NCBI GenBank assembly: GCA_963662155.1
Contig: OY759266.1
Location: 2,151,139-2,215,138 of the forward strand
DNA from: Lamellibrachia columna
Lineage: Eukaryota > Annelida > Polychaeta > Sabellida > Siboglinidae
Direction: 5' to 3'
Length of the DNA: 64,000 nucleotides
Shown here: in pieces, positions 1 to 9,934 of the stretch
Numbering within the stretch: position 1 is the stretch's first letter
Layout of the letters: each line of letters begins with the position of its first letter
Notes under the pieces: model-generated
Seen by the model: the letters and a program-made list of their open reading frames with translations, nothing else
Told to the model about the DNA's origin: nothing
The model's database searches: none
Position numbers and translations under genes: made by a program

Positions 1-30
1 TGAAGGAGGTCATTCGTGAGAAGAAAAAGA

Positions 31-255
31 AGGGATTGAGAAGGGAACAAAAGGGAATGAGGAATGAGGAGGGAAGAGAAAGGAGTGAGGAGGGAAGAGA
101 AGGGAGTGAGGAGGGAAGAGAAGGGAACGAGGATGGAACAGAAGGGAGTGAGGAGGGAAGAGAAGGGAACGAGGATGGAAGAGAAGGGAGCAAGGAGGGA
201 AGAGAAGGGAGTGAGGAGGGAAGAGAAGGGAGCAAGGAGGGAAGAGAAGGGAAGA
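31..255. repeat. Purine-only minisatellite, about 21-bp unit
   Basis: About ten tandem copies of a G/A-only unit of the type GGGAAGAGAAGGGAGTGAGG. The strand is almost free of pyrimidines, so triplex or H-DNA formation is conceivable. Long open frames across it on both strands are a consequence of the repeat and are not genes. Confidence 0.9.
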
Positions 256-407
256 TGATCCACAAAGTTCCATTTATGAGACATCTGCACTGCTTTGGCA
301 AATGCCTGCGAGTGTCCAGCAGACAAAAAAGACACGAGGACAATCTGTTATGTCAAAAGGCAGCCGTGATACCAATACCAATGTCTGACCAGGAGGAGGC
401 TCAGAAT

Positions 408-3226
408 GTGTCATGTTGCTGCACAATGGACAGGCCTGTTGTGATAATGTGTCATGTTGCTGCACAGTGGACAGGCCTGTTGTGGTAATGTGTCATGTTG
501 CTGCACAGTGGACAGGCCTGTTGTGATAATGTGTCATGTTGCTGCACAATGGACAGGCCTGTTGTGATAATGTGTCATGTTGCTGCAGTGGACAGGCCTG
601 TTGTGGTAATGTGTCATGTTGCTGCACAGTGGACAGGCCTGTTGTGATAATGTGTCATGTTGCTGCACAGTGGACAGGCCTGTTGTGGTAATGTGTCATG
701 TTGCTGCACAATGGACAGGCCTGTTGTGGTAATGTGTCATGTTGCTGCACAGTGGACAGGCCTGTTGTGGTAATGTGTCATGTTGCTGCACAGTGGACAG
801 GCCTGTTGTGGTAATGTGTCATGTTGCTGCACAGTGGACAGGCCTGTTGTGATAATGTGTCATGTTGCTGCACAGTGGACAGGCCTGTTGTGGTAATGTG
901 TCATGTTGCTGCACAATGGACAGGCCTGTTGTGGTAATGTGTCATGTTGCTGCAGTGGACAGGCCTGTTGTGGTAATGTGTCATGTTGCTGCACAGTGGA
1001 CAGGCCTGTTGTGGTAATGTGTCATGTTGCTGCACAATGGACAGGCCTGTTGTGGTAATGTGTCATGTTGCTGCACAGTGGACAGGCCTGTTGTGGTAAT
1101 GTGTCATGTTGCTGCACAGTGGACAGGCCTGTTGTGGTAATGTGTCATGTTGCTGCACAGTGGACAGGCCTGTTGTGGTAATGTGTCATGTTGCTGCAGT
1201 GGACAGGCCTGTTGTGGTAATGTGTCATGTTGCTGCACAGTGGACAGGCCTGTTGTGGTAATGTGTCATGTTGCTGCACAATGGACAGGCCTGTTGTGGT
1301 AATGTGTCATGTTGCTGCACAGTGGACAGGCCTGTTGTGGTAATGTGTCATGTTGCTGCACAGTGGACAGGCCTGTTGTGGTAATGTGTCATGTTGCTGC
1401 ACAATGGACAGGCCTGTTGTGGTAATGTGTCATGTTGCTGCACAGTGGACAGGCCTGTTGTGGTAATGTGTCATGTTGCTGCACAGTGGACAGGCCTGTT
1501 GTGGTAATGTGTCATGTTGCTGCAGTGGACAGGCCTGTTGTGGTAATGTGTCATGTTGCTGCACAATGGACAGGCCTGTTGTGGTAATGTGTCATGTTGC
1601 TGCACAATGGACAGGCCTGTTGTGGTAATGTGTCATGTTGCTGCACAGTGGACAGGCCTGTTGTGGTAATGTGTCATGTTGCTGCACAATGGACAGGCCT
1701 GTTGTGGTAATGTGTCATGTTGCTGCAGTGGACAGGCCTGTTGTGGTAATGTGTCATGTTGCTGCACAGTGGACAGGCCTGTTGTGGTAATGTGTCATGT
1801 TGCTGCACAGTGGATAGGCCTGTTGTGGTAATGTGTCATGTTGCTGCACAGTGGACAGGCCTGTTGTGGTAATGTGTCATGTTGCTGCAGTGGACAGGCC
1901 TGTTGTGGTAATGTGTCATGTTGCTGCACAGTGGACAGGCCTGTTGTGGTAATGTGTCATGTTGCTGCACAATGGACAGGCCTGTTGTGGTAATGTGTCA
2001 TGTTGCTGCACAGTGGACAGGCCTGTTGTGGTAATGTGTCATGTTGCTGCACAGTGGACAGGCCTGTTGTGGTAATGTGTCATGTTGCTGCACAATGGAC
2101 AGGCCTGTTGTGGTAATGTGTCATGTTGCTGCACAGTGGACAGGCCTGTTTTGGTAATGTGTCATGTTGCTGCACAGTGGACAGGCCTGTTGTGGTAATG
2201 TGTCATGTTGCTGCAGTGGACAGGCCTGTTGTGGTAATGTGTCATGTTGCTGCACAATGGACAGGCCTGTTGTGGTAATGTGTCATGTTGCTGCACAATG
2301 GACAGGCCTGTTGTGGTAATGTGTCATGTTGCTGCACAGTGGACAGGCCTGTTGTGGTAATGTGTCATGTTGCTGCACAATGGACAGGCCTGTTGTGGTA
2401 ATGTGTCATGTTGCTGCAGTGGACAGGCCTGTTGTGGTAATGTGTCATGTTGCTGCACAGTGGACAGGCCTGTTGTGGTAATGTGTCATGTTGCTGCACA
2501 GTGGACAGGCCTGTTGTGGTAATGTGTCATGTTGCTGCAGTGGACAGGCCTGTTGTGGTAATGTGTCATGTTGCTGCACAATGGACAGGCCTGTTGTGGT
2601 AATGTGTCATGTTGCTGCACAATGGACAGGCCTGTTGTGGTAATGTGTCATGTTGCTGCACAGTGGACAGGCCTGTTGTGGTAATGTGTCATGTTGCTGC
2701 ACAATGGACAGGCCTGTTGTGGTAATGTGTCATGTTGCTGCAGTGGACAGGCCTGTTGTGGTAATGTGTCATGTTGCTGCACAGTGGACAGGCCTGTTGT
2801 GGTAATGTGTCATGTTGCTGCACAGTGGACAGGCCTGTTGTGATAATTTAACAAGATTTAACAAGATTTGCCATCCAAGCCAAAGGCCCAGATGGCAAGT
2901 GGACAAGGAAGCCATTGGCTTATCGAGAGTAAGAATAATGTGTCATGTTGCTGCACAGTGGACAGGCCTGTTGTGGTAATGTGTCATGTTGCTGTACAAT
3001 GGACAGGCCTGTTGTGGTAATGTGTCATGTTGCTGCACAATGGACAGGCCTGTTGTGGTAATGTGTCATGTTGCTGCACAATGGACAGGCCTGTTGTGGT
3101 AATGTGTCATGTTGCTGCACAGTGGACAGGCCTGTTGTGGTAATGTGTCATGTTGCTGCACAGTGGACAGGCCTGTTGTGGTAATGTGTCATGTTGCTGC
3201 ACAGTGGACAGGCCTGTTGTGGTAAT
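408..3226. repeat. 41/38-bp minisatellite with higher-order structure
   Basis: About 67 tandem copies of a 41-bp unit containing TGTCATGTTGCTGCACAGTG and GACAGGCCTGTTGTGG. Three main variants occur: CACAGTGG, CACAATGG, and a 38-bp form lacking three bases (GCTGCAGTGG). The order of variants is itself repeated, so the array has grown by block duplication. It is interrupted at about 2848-2934 by a short LINE-derived insertion. No exon is seen next to it. Confidence 0.97.
2848..2934 (-). mobile_element. Severely 5'-truncated LINE 3' tail inserted in the minisatellite
   Basis: About 80 bp that match, nearly base for base, the 3' UTR and tail of the LINE at 14.6-16.05 kb. Both share the stretch from AACAAGATTTGCCATCCAAG through CCATTGGCTTATCGAGAGT. 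The 3' end (left side here) carries two copies of TTAACAAGAT-type repeats, as CR1/L2-like elements often end in short tandem repeats. ATAAT lies on both sides and is a plausible 5-bp target-site duplication. The copy holds no coding sequence. Confidence 0.85.
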
Positions 3227-3881
3227 GTGCACTCACTGTTTGGCGCACCCTTCTAGATTATACATAATCAGTTGTTGTTGGCAGCCTCTGTACTCTGAAC
3301 TTTAGATCTTCCGAAATTCATCTGCCATCCACAGACCATTTCACATTTGTCATGTTAGTATATCATATATCAACTTGGCTGGATATTTTCCGGGTTGTTT
3401 TAGAATAATTTGTAATCCTTAATGACTGCATAGGAATCGTCATGTTTCCCTGCTGTTTGTTTTATAAATTATAATGTTAATAAATGAGAGGACATTCAGT
3501 GATTTATAGTAACATTTACGTCACCTAGCGAGTCACGCGGTGAATGGTGCATTGACTGTCTCAAGTAAGGTCAAAGTACATACAAATGACTAGTTTGTTT
3601 TTATTAAAAAGCACATTGAGATCAACTGTTGCAACAATATCAGTAAACCAACCGCTCAAAAAAACAGAAACAACAATTATTCAATAGTGTCGACAATATC
3701 TCATATCACTACGGATTATTTGCCGAGTGTGAATTTAAAACTTGGTTAATGTCTTGCAAATAAACCTTGAATGCTGTATACTAATTTGAATGAACTGCCT
3801 TATATATGTTATCTTAACGACTGACAGTGTACGCATTAGCAATTGAATGTCAGTAAGAGCATGGCATGTTTGGGAAGACGA
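3227..3881. other. Unique AT-rich DNA; 3' flank and UTR of THUMPD1
   Basis: Non-repetitive DNA between the minisatellite and the THUMPD1 stop codon. The proximal ~280 bp is probably the THUMPD1 3' UTR. I see no other gene here. Confidence 0.5.
3600..3605 (-). terminator. Candidate poly(A) signal of THUMPD1
   Basis: TTTATT on the plus strand reads AATAAA on the minus strand, about 277 nt downstream of the THUMPD1 stop. This is the first canonical hexamer I found downstream. Transcript ends are not visible from sequence. Confidence 0.45.
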
Positions 3882-4667
3882 TCACACAGCAGCTGTTTCA
3901 CATACTGGTGGTTTCGCTTCGGCCATTGTCAATGTCTGCTCAGCAACATCGCCAGCGTCTGCCTTCATAGTTCCCGACTCAGTTTCCTTCTCCTCTTCCT
4001 CCCCATCTCCCACTTCGCCAAGCCCTTCCCCGCCCCCTTTGTTTTCCTGATCAGTCTCTTTGTTTTCACTCGACACGTTCTTGTCCTCCTTCACTGTGAC
4101 AATCTCCTGGAGATTGTACTTCCTGAACTGAGCAAAGTCCTTGAGCACACTGATGCAGCAGACGGTGCGGATGACATCTACACACACAACCAGTTCTGGC
4201 GCATCCAGGTTCACCTTGTTCCCTGCGCACATGTCTGAGATGACCTTAGCAACCAGCGGCAGCACTGTGTTACGACCAACCTTGTTGTTGTTGCGTACTT
4301 TGAACAGGATGCTGAAGGTGTGTCCACCCTGCGCCTCGCCAAAGAACGCAGGAAGGACTTCCTCTGCGAGCCTCTCGATCTTCTCCTCCTCCGCCTTGCA
4401 AGATGCGATGACTGGCTGAAGACGGAGGATGAAGCGAGACTTGGACGTCTGTGTCTTGTGGATGTCGGCAAAGATGTTGTGTACGAGGTCATCGGGATGT
4501 TCGATCGTCGTCCGGATGAACACGCAGTTGTTCGCCCCACTTCGGACGACCTGGAATCGACGCTCCTCGGACCTCGCCTCTTTCTTCAGGGCCGTGACTT
4601 CTTTCTTCAGGGCTGCCTCCATGTCCTCGTCCTCCTCACTAGATGCCGCCTCACCGCCTTCTGCGCT
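3882..4667 (-). CDS. THUMPD1: THUMPD1 coding exon 2 (last), with stop
   Basis: The acceptor TTTGCTAG precedes AGC at 4667, which keeps phase 0 and supplies the acidic linker SAEGGEAASSEEDED before MEAALKKEV. The exon encodes the entire THUMP domain and a Glu/Lys/Gly-rich C-terminal tail ending CETAAV before the stop at 3882-3884. An internal Met at 4622 is not the start; the preceding residues are conserved in character with the family. Confidence 0.93.
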   Translation of the reverse strand, partial: SAEGGEAASSEEDEDMEAALKKEVTALKKEARSEERRFQVVRSGANNCVFIRTTIEHPDDLVHNIFADIHKTQTSKSRFILRLQPVIASCKAEEEKIERLAEEVLPAFFGEAQGGHTFSILFKVRNNNKVGRNTVLPLVAKVISDMCAGNKVNLDAPELVVCVDVIRTVCCISVLKDFAQFRKYNLQEIVTVKEDKNVSSENKETDQENKGGGEGLGEVGDGEEEEKETESGTMKADAGDVAEQTLTMAEAKPPVCETAAV

Positions 4668-6511
4668 CTAGCAAACAGAGGCCAGGCTCGTTACACAAAG
4701 TTACTGGGCAATCAAATATGTACCTAAAATAACCAATGTTTTTTCTATTAGGGTCACAGTTTGAGGTTAGTATAATTAGCAACATTTTCTCAATACAACA
4801 CAAGAAAAGAAATTTATTGCCAAGAAATTAAATAATGTTACCTTGTCTATAATAAGTAGTTTTTAATGCTGTTCTTCAACGAACGTTTTGTAGTACAGTT
4901 ATGGCACAACAGGAACTCGTTATATATTCGAACATACGCCGATACAGTACACAGTTACTGTAGTTCTCAATGAAATAATCTTTAAAAACAGTTTTTTTAA
5001 ATAGCTTACAATGTACTGTGACAAAATTCACACAACCTTCACTTACATTCCTGACAAATAACACATGACAATAAAAACCTCCCAATTAAGGTAGTACCTA
5101 GGGTTTGAGTCATTATAATGAAAAGAGATGATAATGATGGTGTTCATTACACAATACCTTACCTAGAGATGGTTCTCATCGCAAAATTCTTTGACTCCTC
5201 ATTGATCAGATCTTCATTGTTGTCTATTAATAGTTTAAGAATTCTGGTTCCTATTTTTAAAGGTGCTTCAAAATTATATAGATTTTTTTTATTGGACCAG
5301 AAATGGCCGTCTGTTTTTAAAAGTATATATAGATTTTGCCTGAATGACTGTTTCTGGAAGGGAATTCTAAGGCTCGGTCACTATGAAGGGGAAAACCTTT
5401 TTTTATATTTGTATTTGATCTTTGTGTAAATAATTTTAGAGTATGCCCTCTATTTCCTGTCCTGAAGGATGCATCCTCCCATTTCAAAAGTTTAGGTGAA
5501 GATTCAATGTCGTATAGACTGTGTATAATTTTAAAAACTTCAATCATATCGCCTTGTAGACGTCTGGGGTAGTTTTAGTGATTTTAATCTTTCTATATGA
5601 GTTAGGTTTCTCATACCTGGTAATTTTTTTGTTGCTCTTCTTTGTAAGTTTTCTATTGCAATAATGTTTTTTTTGTAAAGGTACCATACTGCTATTGCTG
5701 CGGTAATGCATAGTCGAGATGCGTTCTTACCATTGTTTCATATATTGGCAAGAACGCATCTTTATCAAGAAACTGGAAAGTTCTGCTAATTATTTTTGTT
5801 GCTTTGTTTACTGCTTGGTTAATGTGGTCACCAAAGGATAGCTTTGTGTCTATAATAAACCTAAGTCGTTGGGAAGTTGTTATGTGTCATAGAATATTTC
5901 ATTTCTCCAACGTTATTTTCCAATAGTCGTGTGTTTACATTTGTTTGGATGAAATTTTAGTAACCATTTGTTACTCCACTGCTCCAAGGTATTTAGTTAA
6001 TAAAGATGATAGAAAGTGATAGATTTTAAATTCAATTAATGTTAATGAATCCCCATAGTGAAAAATTATTATTATGATACCAGGTTATTTCATTAAGTTG
6101 TCTCCACTTAGGAAGTAGCAGATTCCACTAGTTTTTAGATATGAAAGTGATAAAGCTGGCTTGTAAAGATAATGAAAATGATAACGAAACATTTATTTTT
6201 GACATGACTATGGTAATGATAATGAACACAGCATAATGACTGCACCCCTGCTACAACCCCTAAGAAGAACAACTCATCTGGGATGTAGTCACCTGGTTCT
6301 CCTGGCCGTACAGTTGGTCGGCATACTCATTGAGCAGGTTGTAGGCCTCCCTCACCGCCTCCTTCTCACGATTGTTGCACGTGATCAGAAACCCCCTCAT
6401 CCCTGGCTCGAGCGCCTGTAGCCTGCTAGCACCCTTTTTGTGGGAACACTGCACATAGTAAGACTTCTTCCTCTTCTGACCCTGTTTCTTACTCTCGCTC
6501 ATGGCTCAGTG
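3882..6511 (-). CDS. THUMPD1: THUMP domain-containing protein 1 (tRNA acetylation adaptor), whole gene
   Basis: Two coding exons (6293-6502 and 3882-4667) join in phase 0 through CAG/GTGACT and GCTAG/AGC to give 331 residues, close to the roughly 350 of vertebrate THUMPD1. The N-terminus is Lys-rich (residues 5-25), followed by a family-typical LEPGMRGFLITCN segment and an acidic stretch ending EEDEDMEAALKKEV. The RFQ...SGANNCVFIRT segment and the THUMP fold follow (FILRLQPV, TFSILFKVRNNN, CVDVIRTVCCISVLKDF, FRKYNLQE), then a variable acidic tail. Established role of the family: RNA-binding partner of NAT10 for N4-acetylcytidine formation in tRNA-Ser and tRNA-Leu (yeast Tan1). The 1.6-kb intron holds an old LINE fragment. 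An acceptor-like CTGCAG at 6512-6517, nine bases upstream of the ATG, suggests that the 5' UTR begins in another exon. Confidence 0.95.
5317..6000 (-). mobile_element. Decayed LINE reverse-transcriptase 3' fragment in the THUMPD1 intron
   Basis: Minus-strand translation shows scattered C-terminal RT-family signatures. At about 5.95 kb there is LEQWSNKWLLKFHPNKCK (the segment after the catalytic domain of CR1/L2-like RTs). At about 5.55 kb YPRRLQGDMIEVFKI is the usual landmark near the ORF end. Frames are broken and the catalytic core is absent, so this is an old 5'-truncated insertion in the same orientation as the gene. Confidence 0.75.
6293..6511 (-). CDS. THUMPD1: THUMPD1 coding exon 1 with short 5' UTR
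   Basis: The ATG is at 6502-6500 and 70 codons end at CAG/GTGACT. Protein start MSESKKQGQKRKKSYYVQC, then LEPGMRGFLITCNNREKEAV and EAYNLLNEYADQLYGQENQ, all colinear with vertebrate THUMPD1. CTGCAG just upstream on the minus strand looks like a 3' splice site, making 6511 the probable exon start. Confidence 0.92.
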
Positions 6512-6524
6512 CTGCAGTGTAACT

Positions 6525-6680
6525 GTAACACATCAAAGTAACACAACAAAATAACACATAAAAGAAACACATAAAAGTAACACAACAAAATAACACATCA
6601 AAGTAACACATCAAAGTAACACATCAAAGTAACACATCAAAGTAACACATCAAAGTAACACATAAAAGTAACACATTAAA
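6525..6680. repeat. 13-bp tandem repeat TAACACATCAAAG
   Basis: About eleven imperfect copies of a 13-bp unit immediately upstream of THUMPD1 coding exon 1, beginning about 10 bp from the proposed 5' UTR acceptor. Confidence 0.85.
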
Positions 6681-6714
6681 CTGCCCTCTGCAATCCAGTT
6701 GTTTTGCTTGTTTC

Positions 6715-7010
6715 GTTTTAGAATAATTTCATGAAAGATCAAACTTATGAAGTGTCCACCTTGACACGCTAGCTCTAGTGTCCACTGTGACACGCTAGCT
6801 CTAGTGTTCATTATGATATGCTAGCGCGTTTGTACAAATGTGTTATTTAGTTTTAATGAAATCATTGGACAAACTAATCAATTAATTTTGCCCGGATCCA
6901 ACCAAATTCGTCAAAAAAGGGACAAAAGTGGTCATCTGTATATGACAAAAGGCTATTCTGTCTGTTTGTCTGTGTGCAAGTTACTCGATCTTCCGATCGA
7001 AGTAAATTAA
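6715..7010 (+). repeat. Dispersed element, TTAAAGG family, copy 1 (partial)
   Basis: Shares an ordered set of motifs with copies at 25.7, 38.0 and 63.1 kb: a 'GTGTCCACTNTGACACGCTAG' type unit in tandem, then TTTTAATGAAATCATTGGACA, then a GATCCAACCAAA-like stretch, then AAGTTACTCGATCTTCCGATC. About three copies of the internal ~24-bp unit are present. The left TTAAAGG terminus seen in other copies is missing here. Confidence 0.6.
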
Positions 7011-7013
7011 TTC

Positions 7014-7315
7014 GATGTGTGGGGCAGGTTCAAATCCTCTTCATGCCGTTTCAAAACTTTGGGAATCTCATTCATCCCACATTGCCACAGTTCATTCAGC
7101 TGTATAAATGAGTACCTGGCTACAGACAGAGGTGGATATCTAAATGAATAGTGTATGCGCAGTAACTGCAGCGTGGCTGAATACTTCCCAAAGAAGTTGA
7201 AATGGCCTTGGAATGAACAGGTCTGCCAGGGGGTGAAGTGTAAAGCGCTTTGAACAAATACAAGGACTGGATACAGTGTTATATAAGAACACATTTTTTA
7301 CACAGGCATAGAAAC
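7014..7315. repeat. Possible SINE-like dispersed repeat
   Basis: Contains GGTTCAAATCC (a tRNA B-box-like sequence) near the left end and TAAAGCGCTTTGAAC followed by a TATATAAGAAC tail, a combination seen in many invertebrate short interspersed elements. No second copy is in the window, so repeat status rests on these motifs alone. Confidence 0.35.
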
Positions 7316-7530
7316 AGTTAACTTTTAGAACAAAAGGATAACTTCAAGTTCAAACTCAGATGGGTTCTCAGATTAGAATCACCCCCAATATATTTTATTT
7401 GATATAGCGCCAGATCCAACTCTAAATTGTTCATACCGCTTTACAAGACAAATACTTATAAAATTGCAAAATAAACATGCAATCCTTTACAAATACTAAA
7501 ACACTTATAATAGATGAATTTTTTTTTCTG

Positions 7531-7775
7531 TAATAGTAATACATTTTTTTTTTCAAAAGTAATAGTAATATTCTATTACTTTTCTATTACATCTTCTGCT
7601 GCAAACTTACAAAATATCAGGTTTGCTTGCAAGTTATTCTTACTGCTAGTAATTGTAAACAATGTATAGACAATGGCTTCAAACAACTTGAAAAGACCAG
7701 TAGGCTGATAATTTGATGCATTTAGAAATACCTGCTCAATGAAACAATGCAGGACTAGCAAGTCAATTGCTAATT
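7531..7775 (+). repeat. Dispersed repeat, copy 1 (pair with 22.1 kb)
   Basis: Shares long blocks with 22108-22345: ACAAAATATCAGGTTTG, CTGCTAGTAATTGTAAACAA, GAAAAGACCAGTAGGCTGAT and GAAACAATGCAGGA, in the same order and orientation. Preceded by TAATAGTAAT-rich DNA in both copies. No coding capacity recognised; probably a non-autonomous transposon. Confidence 0.75.
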
Positions 7776-8580
7776 GTAGAGATGCCCCATTGGGGTGGCT
7801 ATGGCTTCACACATTCCTAGCACACACAAAGGGCATGGTTTCAGATATGTGCAGGCAGGCAACAAATGTTATCTTAGAGCAGGAGCTGCAATATGTATTG
7901 AATTCAAAGTAAGCATTGATTTGAGCTGAACTTCCGAGTTCTTTTTTTCAAATTGCCAATTGCCACATGGGCAGTTCTACATTCAGGTAAACCAACATGT
8001 CGTTTTTAGAAACTGATTCAAATAGGGCAAGTGTGGTATCATTTGAAATGTAATATTCCATAGTTTCAGATGTCACATTAATCCATTTGCAACTAATGAC
8101 ATGACAATGATAACGAAAGTATTTTATGAAAAATTCCATTAAAACATTTTTCACTATATCTACTTTAATTTATAAGTAGGCTTATTCATTTTTATGGAGT
8201 TTAATATCAGACATATACTTAGCTAATTTACATGATATCAACATTTTAGGTATATTTTAAACTGACTTTTAATTAATAGTAATGAGTATGTTCCTCATGT
8301 ACGTCCGACACCAAAGAAGTTACATGCTGATTGGATTCAACTTTTTAACAAAATATAAGAGTTTATGTCATTGCTGTGTGATGTTAATAAACATTATCAA
8401 TGTCAGCCATTCTTAATCCATATATTTGGATTAGCACAACATTTGGAACTAATTACACCGACTATACCAAAATTCAATTGGAATACAACAAACCATTCAA
8501 CTAGGCATTAAAAACCTACTATAGTGTGTAAATGGGTTTGAAGCAGAAATAACCAATTAAAACTTTATAATATCACTAAC

Positions 8581-8660
8581 CTGTGCTCTCTGACATTATT
8601 TCCTGTAATCTGGTGGGCAGTGGCCATCTTTCTTCTGTCACGTGCGGTTTGTCAAATTAT
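8581..8660 (-). promoter_or_regulatory. Possible THUMPD1 5' UTR exon and promoter elements
   Basis: On the minus strand an E-box CACGTG (about 8647-8652) is followed by AAGATGGCC, a YY1-like motif, and then a good donor CACAG/GTTAGT at 8581/8580. This would make a short leader exon splicing to the acceptor at 6512. It is an inference from motifs; the ATG in it would be a short upstream ORF. Confidence 0.25.
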
Positions 8661-9044
8661 GCTCAAGACACACTCTTTACTGTTTATGCATTGACAAATA
8701 GTGGAATCACTGAGGGTGAGACCTATACCATTGTTTCGGGTGACTTACAGTACACCAAACTTAATGTGTTCGTGGATACCTTCTTCAGGTATTTGAAGGC
8801 TCAAATAACTATACACATGTCACATTGTCAAATATTACTCTTACTTCCATGTAACGATCAAAATTTACAAAAACTAAACCAAAACCCACCCTATGGAGCT
8901 AGGTGTAAGCTTGGCGGCTCTTTGTGGTCGTTTTCATGGCTATGTCAGAAAGTAAATAAGATCAAAGTTGAAGGTTACTGGCATCGCGCAACTGCTACAA
9001 AACAACTGAATTTTAAGATGATTCTGCAGAATTGCCGCTAGTGG

Positions 9045-9930
9045 TTCGAAATCAATATATTTTGCTTTTATTCCAGAAAATTTACATCGCCAACACTCAC
9101 CATGGTAACGCAAGTGAAACTACTGAAGCACTGCACAGAAATCACTGACTGAATGTAAACCCATGTCATCATTGATGTCACAAAACCACGTGATTGCTCA
9201 TCTCATTAACTCCGAATTTTATGCACGCTTTGTGAGCTAGATTCATTAAACATCTAATTTTACATACATAAATGTTTATGTTCAATTTTCTGTTGGCATA
9301 TAGTACATACAATATTAAACTTTGTGTACACTCCGAAAAAGTATTTTAGCTAGTGCCTTGTTGTTATTCCCTTTAAACCCAATTCTGTTCTAACATTGAA
9401 ATATATCGCCTCCAGATCACTATGTGGCTAGCAAAAGTAACATTTTAATGACTAGGACGTTTTATTTATCTTATTATTTATTTAACTTGATTTTTATTTA
9501 GCTTATATGTTTAACTATTATGTATATCTGTTTATCAACTCAATTTATGTATTTACTTAATTTATTTATTTAACCTTATTGATCTTTTAGACACACTTTT
9601 TATTTTAACTTTTCAACTTATTTTAAATTAACTTAACTAGTATTATTTTGTTAGCATCTTTGAGCACTTTTTCAAAGTGGATTACAAATGTATAATAATA
9701 AATAATTATAACATGTCGTAGTGGTTTGTTGGCTAGACTAGTCGCCTGACTAGTTATGTCCCCCTGCAGTGAAACAACTTTTGATGTAACTTCTGTGAAA
9801 ATTAATGTACTTTTACAACTGAGTAAAAATGTGTGTATTGTACTTTGATGTGGATATTAGCTCAGATGATTTATGCAACTTCATTTTAATACCAAAAACC
9901 TGTCCAAATAAAACACAGTCCTGACATATT
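9045..9930. other. AT-rich DNA without recognisable gene
   Basis: Low-complexity, AT-rich sequence with runs of TTTATTTA-type motifs around 9460-9620. No conserved coding signature on either strand. Confidence 0.5.
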
Positions 9931-9934
9931 CATT

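Noticed and set aside
408..3226. CRISPR-like repeat array
   Set aside because: Units are contiguous with no unique spacers, and the surrounding DNA is eukaryotic with introns. The same applies to the other tandem arrays.
8583..9041. 152-codon plus-strand frame
   Set aside because: No recognisable domain, no splice or promoter context on that strand; treated as chance.
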